From Mammaliicoccus vitulinus (GTDB lineage: Bacteria; Bacillota; Bacilli; Staphylococcales; Staphylococcaceae), in NCBI RefSeq assembly GCF_029024305.1, contig NZ_CP118974.1, forward strand, positions 2,139,069-2,203,068: 64,000 bases of DNA, written 5' to 3'. Positions 61,041 to 64,000 of this stretch are shown here, in pieces. The stretch's first letter is position 1. Every line of letters starts with the position of its first letter. A model generated the notes under the pieces. It was given only the letters and a program-made list of their open reading frames with translations, had not been told where the DNA came from and ran no database searches. A program made the position numbers and the translations under genes.

Positions 61041-61370
61041 TTATTTTTGTACTAAATTATTTACGTAATCTTTGAATGCTTCTTTGTCGCCTTCTTCGAT
61101 ATCTATCATAGCAACTTTACCTTGTGGGAATTCAATAAATAAGACACCTTTATCTTCTATTGTTACAGCTTTAATATCTTGATAGCTGAACACTCTTTTA
61201 TAAGGTTCGCCGTTCATATCCACGCTCATAATAACACGCTCGTTTGTTGTAATATACGCACCTTTAAATTGTGATTGTTCGCCTACTTTATATATGATGG
61301 TTCCTAACAAACTTGGTCCAACTTTTTCTGTAGGATATAATTCATTTTCATCAATTTCATTTAATTTCAT
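61041..61370 (-). CDS. Small PH-like domain protein, unknown
   Basis: A 109-residue soluble protein. The beta-rich pattern (GAYITTNERVIMSVDMNGEP, then YQDIKAVTIEDKGVLFIEF) resembles bacterial PH-like domains (YvbH/bPH type), which end in a helix, here DKEAFKDYVNNLVQK. GGAGGGTTAACG precedes the ATG. Function unknown. Confidence 0.65.
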   Translation of the reverse strand: MKLNEIDENELYPTEKVGPSLLGTIIYKVGEQSQFKGAYITTNERVIMSVDMNGEPYKRVFSYQDIKAVTIEDKGVLFIEFPQGKVAMIDIEEGDKEAFKDYVNNLVQK

Positions 61371-61448
61371 ACGTTAACCCTCCATTTCGTTACTTTCTTT
61401 ATTGTACGAAATAACTAGAGCATGAAACAAATATTATGATTGGTCTCT

Positions 61449-62882
61449 TTATAATGATTCTTCTCTATATACTTTTCTTCTAGAAAGTCCAATTGTAACA
61501 ATAAAGGCAACGACGATTGCTATCGCCATACCAATTATATAATTTAACCAACTACCTGTTGCAATTGAAATAAATCCTGGTAATCCTGCTGTTCCTAATG
61601 CGATTGCTTTTACTTTTGTAGCAGCTACGAAACAAGATCCAGCTCCTGAGCCTACTATTGCACCGATAAATGGATAGCGTAATTTCAAGTTCACACCAAA
61701 CATTGCTGGTTCAGTAATTCCTAATAACGCTGAGATGCCGGCTGCTGAAGCTGTACCTTTCATTTTTTTATTTTTCACAATAAAGAATGCTGCCAATGTT
61801 GCTGCACCTTGGGCTACGTTAGACATTGCAGCTATCGGGAATATAAATGATCCGCCTGTATTTGCTTGATCTGCAATTAAAGTTGTTTCAATTGCGATAA
61901 AGCTGTGATGCATACCTGTAATAACAATTGGTCCGTATAGTAAACCGAATAGTAGTCCACCTATCGCGCCTCCTGATTCATATAACCATGTTAAACCGTC
62001 TGATAAGAAGTAACCCGCTGTTCGCGTCACTGGTCCTACTACTAAAAATGTAACGAATGCTGTAAAGAATAATGATAATAACGGTGTCAATAAATTATCT
62101 AATGTAGATGGAATGACTTTTCTAAATCCAAGTTCTAACTTAGCCAATATGTATGATGCTACTAATATTGGAAGTACTTGACCTTGGTAACCAACCATTT
62201 TTATAGATAAACCGAATAATTCCCATGTAGGAATTTTATCTCCATTTACTAAAGCTTTTGGATAATCATAGCCATTCATTAAATCTGGATGCACGAGTAT
62301 CATACCAAGTGCTGCACCTAGGAATGCATTTCCTCCGAACCTCTTAGCCGCACTAAATCCAATTAATACTGGTAAAAACACAAATGGTGCATTTGCAAAA
62401 ATATTAATCATCCCTGCCAAACCAGCAAACTGATCATGTATATCTATAAATGATGATTGATCATAAAATAAACCTTTAGCTGTCAGGATATTATTAATCC
62501 CCATCAATAAACCACCTGCTACAATTGCAGGTATAATTGGTACAAATATGTCAGATAACATTTTAACAAATTGCTGTATTGGATTTAATTTCTTAGATGA
62601 TTGGTCTTTCACTTCAGAATTTGTAGATGCTTCTAACCCTGTTAAAGCTTCCATTTCTGCAAACACTTTGTTGACCGTACCCGACCCAATAATAATTTGA
62701 TATTGTCCACCTGTTGAAAAAGTACCTTTAACAACATCCATTTGATTCAATTTGTCTTCGTTTACTTGCCCTTCATCTTTTAACACAATCCTTAATCTCG
62801 TAGCACAATGCGCAATAGCTTCAATGTTATCTTTCCCGCCTATTGCTTCTGTGATATTCTGGGCTTCCTTTTTATAATTCAT
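61449..62882 (-). CDS. scrA: PTS sucrose-type transporter, EIIBC
   Basis: A 477-residue PTS permease. EIIB (~1-85) has the phosphorylated cysteine in EAIAHCATRLRIVLKD. EIIC (~105-475) has about ten helices with GITEPAMFGVNLKLRYPF and GMHHSFIAIETTLI. Length, the absence of EIIA and the operator arrangement match staphylococcal ScrA (sucrose). Trehalose or beta-glucoside permeases are alternatives, since TreP is similar. No hydrolase is adjacent. GGAGGGAAATC precedes the ATG. Confidence 0.8.
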   Translation of the reverse strand: MNYKKEAQNITEAIGGKDNIEAIAHCATRLRIVLKDEGQVNEDKLNQMDVVKGTFSTGGQYQIIIGSGTVNKVFAEMEALTGLEASTNSEVKDQSSKKLNPIQQFVKMLSDIFVPIIPAIVAGGLLMGINNILTAKGLFYDQSSFIDIHDQFAGLAGMINIFANAPFVFLPVLIGFSAAKRFGGNAFLGAALGMILVHPDLMNGYDYPKALVNGDKIPTWELFGLSIKMVGYQGQVLPILVASYILAKLELGFRKVIPSTLDNLLTPLLSLFFTAFVTFLVVGPVTRTAGYFLSDGLTWLYESGGAIGGLLFGLLYGPIVITGMHHSFIAIETTLIADQANTGGSFIFPIAAMSNVAQGAATLAAFFIVKNKKMKGTASAAGISALLGITEPAMFGVNLKLRYPFIGAIVGSGAGSCFVAATKVKAIALGTAGLPGFISIATGSWLNYIIGMAIAIVVAFIVTIGLSRRKVYREESL

Positions 62883-62906
62883 TGATTTCCCTCCTCAATT
62901 GTCACG

Positions 62907-62930
62907 CTTTTTGGTACCGGTACCAAAAAG
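62907..62930 (-). promoter_or_regulatory. 24-bp perfect palindrome, LacI-type operator upstream of scrA
   Basis: CTTTTTGGTACC joined to its exact complement GGTACCAAAAAG, about 25 bp upstream of the scrA start. The size and symmetry fit a LacI/GalR-family repressor such as ScrR. Confidence 0.78.
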
Positions 62931-62961
62931 TATCAAAAAAATAATTTTTATACATGATACG

Positions 62962-62990
62962 ATTGTAATCGGTTCCAATTAAATTGTCAA
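62962..62990 (-). promoter_or_regulatory. scrA promoter with second operator
   Basis: On the minus strand TTGACA (62990-62985) and TACAAT (62967-62962) are 17 bp apart. TTGGAACCGATTACAA (62978-62963) overlaps the -10 and resembles the palindrome at 62907 (TTGGTACCGGTACCAA), so it is a likely second repressor site. Confidence 0.78.
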
Positions 62991-63008
62991 TCCTCTATAG
63001 ACGCTATA

Positions 63009-63022
63009 TGAAAATGTTTTCA
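63009..63022. promoter_or_regulatory. cre-like palindrome
   Basis: TGAAAATGTTTTCA, one base from TGAAAACGTTTTCA, lies ~20 bp upstream of the scrA -35. It suggests CcpA control of scrA, and possibly of the divergent gene. Confidence 0.6.
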
Positions 63023-63131
63023 TTTAACTTTTTATCTTCTACTAAAAATTTTACATTGCCCTCTTTACGCTCATAACACAAAAAATATTGAAATTATTAT
63101 TCACTATTTTAACATCAATATTCAGAAAAAT

Positions 63132-63160
63132 TTGAAAACACCTGTTTACTTTTATATAAT
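63132..63160 (+). promoter_or_regulatory. Promoter of the ureohydrolase gene
   Basis: TTGAAA (63132-63137) and TATAAT (63155-63160), 17 bp apart, about 30 bp before the ATG. Confidence 0.72.
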
Positions 63161-63193
63161 GGTCATTAACTAATGGAAAGGAGTCCTTTTACA

Positions 63194-64000
63194 ATGACTG
63201 AACGAATTTATGGTAATACGCCTTGCTTTTTAGGTGGAAAAAACTTAACAAAACAAAAAGATTATGCCACAGATGTTATCGTATATGGTGTACCTTTCGA
63301 AGGGCCATGCACTTGGGGAGATTATACGGGGTGTGAATTAGGTCCTAAACAAATCAGATTATCATCTGCTAGATATAGCGGTTATCTTCCTGAATTAGAT
63401 CATATAGATGTAAATCAGCATTTATCAATTGGTGATGTAGGAGATGTTTCAACAGTTCCTCATGATGTTGATCAAACAGTAAAAAACATTGAATCATTCG
63501 CAGAAAATTTATGGCGTTCTAATAAGTTCTTAGTAGGCTTAGGTGGCGACCACGGCATTACATATCCAATTTTAAAAGGTTTAACTAATACCGGGAAAAA
63601 AGTCGGCATTATTCATTTAGATGCACATTATGATAATATGCCACACTATGAAAATGAACAATTTGCACGTAACACACCATTTATGAGGTTGTATGAAACA
63701 GAAGGCATTCGTAACGAAAGTCTAATCCATACCGGCATACACGGACCTCGTAATCAGCCAGAAACAGGTAAATTCGCTCAAGAAAATGGCGCTGTTACTA
63801 TTACAATTAATGAAATTAAAGAAACATCAGACTTAAGAAAATTTGCCCAGGACATCTACGCGCAAGCTAGTAAAGATGTAGATGTTGTTTATTTAACAAT
63901 ATGTAGTGATGTATTAGATTTCGCCTTTAATCCAGGAGGTCCAGTAGATGGTAACGGCCTTACAAGTTATGAATTACTTACGATGATTTACGAATTTGGT
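63194..64000 (+). CDS. Ureohydrolase family protein (agmatinase/formimidoylglutamase type), partial
   Basis: The first 269 codons of a manganese-dependent arginase-fold hydrolase cut off by the right edge. Metal-binding motifs are GLGGDHGITYP, IHLDAHYDN and VYLTICSDVLDFAFNPGG. In the last, Cys stands where arginases have the first Asp of DxD, as also in HutG-type formimidoylglutamase (TICMDVID). Formimidoylglutamate, agmatine or another guanidino substrate is possible; the specificity is not decided. GGAAAGGAG precedes the ATG. Its downstream neighbours are out of the window. Confidence 0.85.
   Translation, partial: MTERIYGNTPCFLGGKNLTKQKDYATDVIVYGVPFEGPCTWGDYTGCELGPKQIRLSSARYSGYLPELDHIDVNQHLSIGDVGDVSTVPHDVDQTVKNIESFAENLWRSNKFLVGLGGDHGITYPILKGLTNTGKKVGIIHLDAHYDNMPHYENEQFARNTPFMRLYETEGIRNESLIHTGIHGPRNQPETGKFAQENGAVTITINEIKETSDLRKFAQDIYAQASKDVDVVYLTICSDVLDFAFNPGGPVDGNGLTSYELLTMIYEFG

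Noticed and set aside
62907-62930. Transcription terminator upstream of scrA
   Set aside because: The 24-bp palindrome has no loop and lies just before the ribosome-binding site. A repressor operator is a better explanation, supported by the related site over the -10.

Overview
The window is AT-rich Firmicute DNA that reads as a chromosome segment from the family Staphylococcaceae. The evidence is a MgrA-type regulator with the redox cysteine at position 12, staphylococcal-type LtaS, HrtAB with an upstream HssR-type direct repeat, a PabBC fusion, a FruRKA operon and staphylococcal-style intergenic repeats. The gene order uppP - cydDC - mgrA - cobW-like resembles what I remember of S. aureus. 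The extra repeats and gene content suggest a non-aureus species, perhaps Mammaliicoccus or a related Staphylococcus. That species guess is inference. No prophage, CRISPR array, rRNA or tRNA was seen.

Layout. 1-2531: partial ABC-F ATPase and a ZIP metal transporter. 2532-4505: an IS1182-type transposase element. 4506-11000: lipoteichoic acid synthase, 5-oxoprolinase subunits B and C, and p-aminobenzoate synthesis (pabA, pabBC). 11085-12990: a preQ1 riboswitch with queC-queD-queE. 13058-20195: PadR regulator with its membrane partner, small membrane proteins, an aldo/keto reductase, RluF, and a CNNM/CBS protein with an unusual leader. 20568-26597: hydrolase, fructose operon (fruR-fruK-fruA) and an M20 peptidase. 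26888-39000: aldo/keto reductase, COG0523 GTPase, mgrA, cydDC, uppP, several small conserved genes and an aldehyde dehydrogenase operon. 39100-40302: a large hairpin-repeat region. 40307-47332: lipoproteins, a Na+/H+ antiporter and transport genes. 47363-47932: a second, smaller repeat region. 47970-53661: acetyltransferase, a cystine-type amino-acid ABC transporter and a divergent MetY-like enzyme, together a sulfur amino-acid module. 53690-54640: repeats and an IS3 remnant. 54810-64000: NfrA, HrtAB, OsmC, AlkA, a Fur-box siderophore-binding lipoprotein, a TetR regulator, a sucrose-type PTS gene with operators, and a partial ureohydrolase.

The least ordinary content is non-coding. A family of ~95-bp imperfect palindromes (here called palA) occurs seven times in full, plus partial copies. 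Two copies sit inside ~215-bp units whose ends form inverted repeats resembling the outer ends of the IS1182-type locus, so these units look like non-autonomous (MITE-like) derivatives. Between these two units the palA core is inverted while the flanks keep their orientation. Nearby lie arrays of hairpin units: a 51-bp family (8 copies at 39281), a 41-bp TTATCA/TGATAA family (12 copies at 39811, 6 at 47687) and a separate 41-bp TATGTTGC/GCAACATA family (8 copies at 18071). The composite order palA - 51-bp unit - terminator hairpin - 41-bp array occurs twice with different copy numbers. These elements are the best candidate here for something not yet well described.
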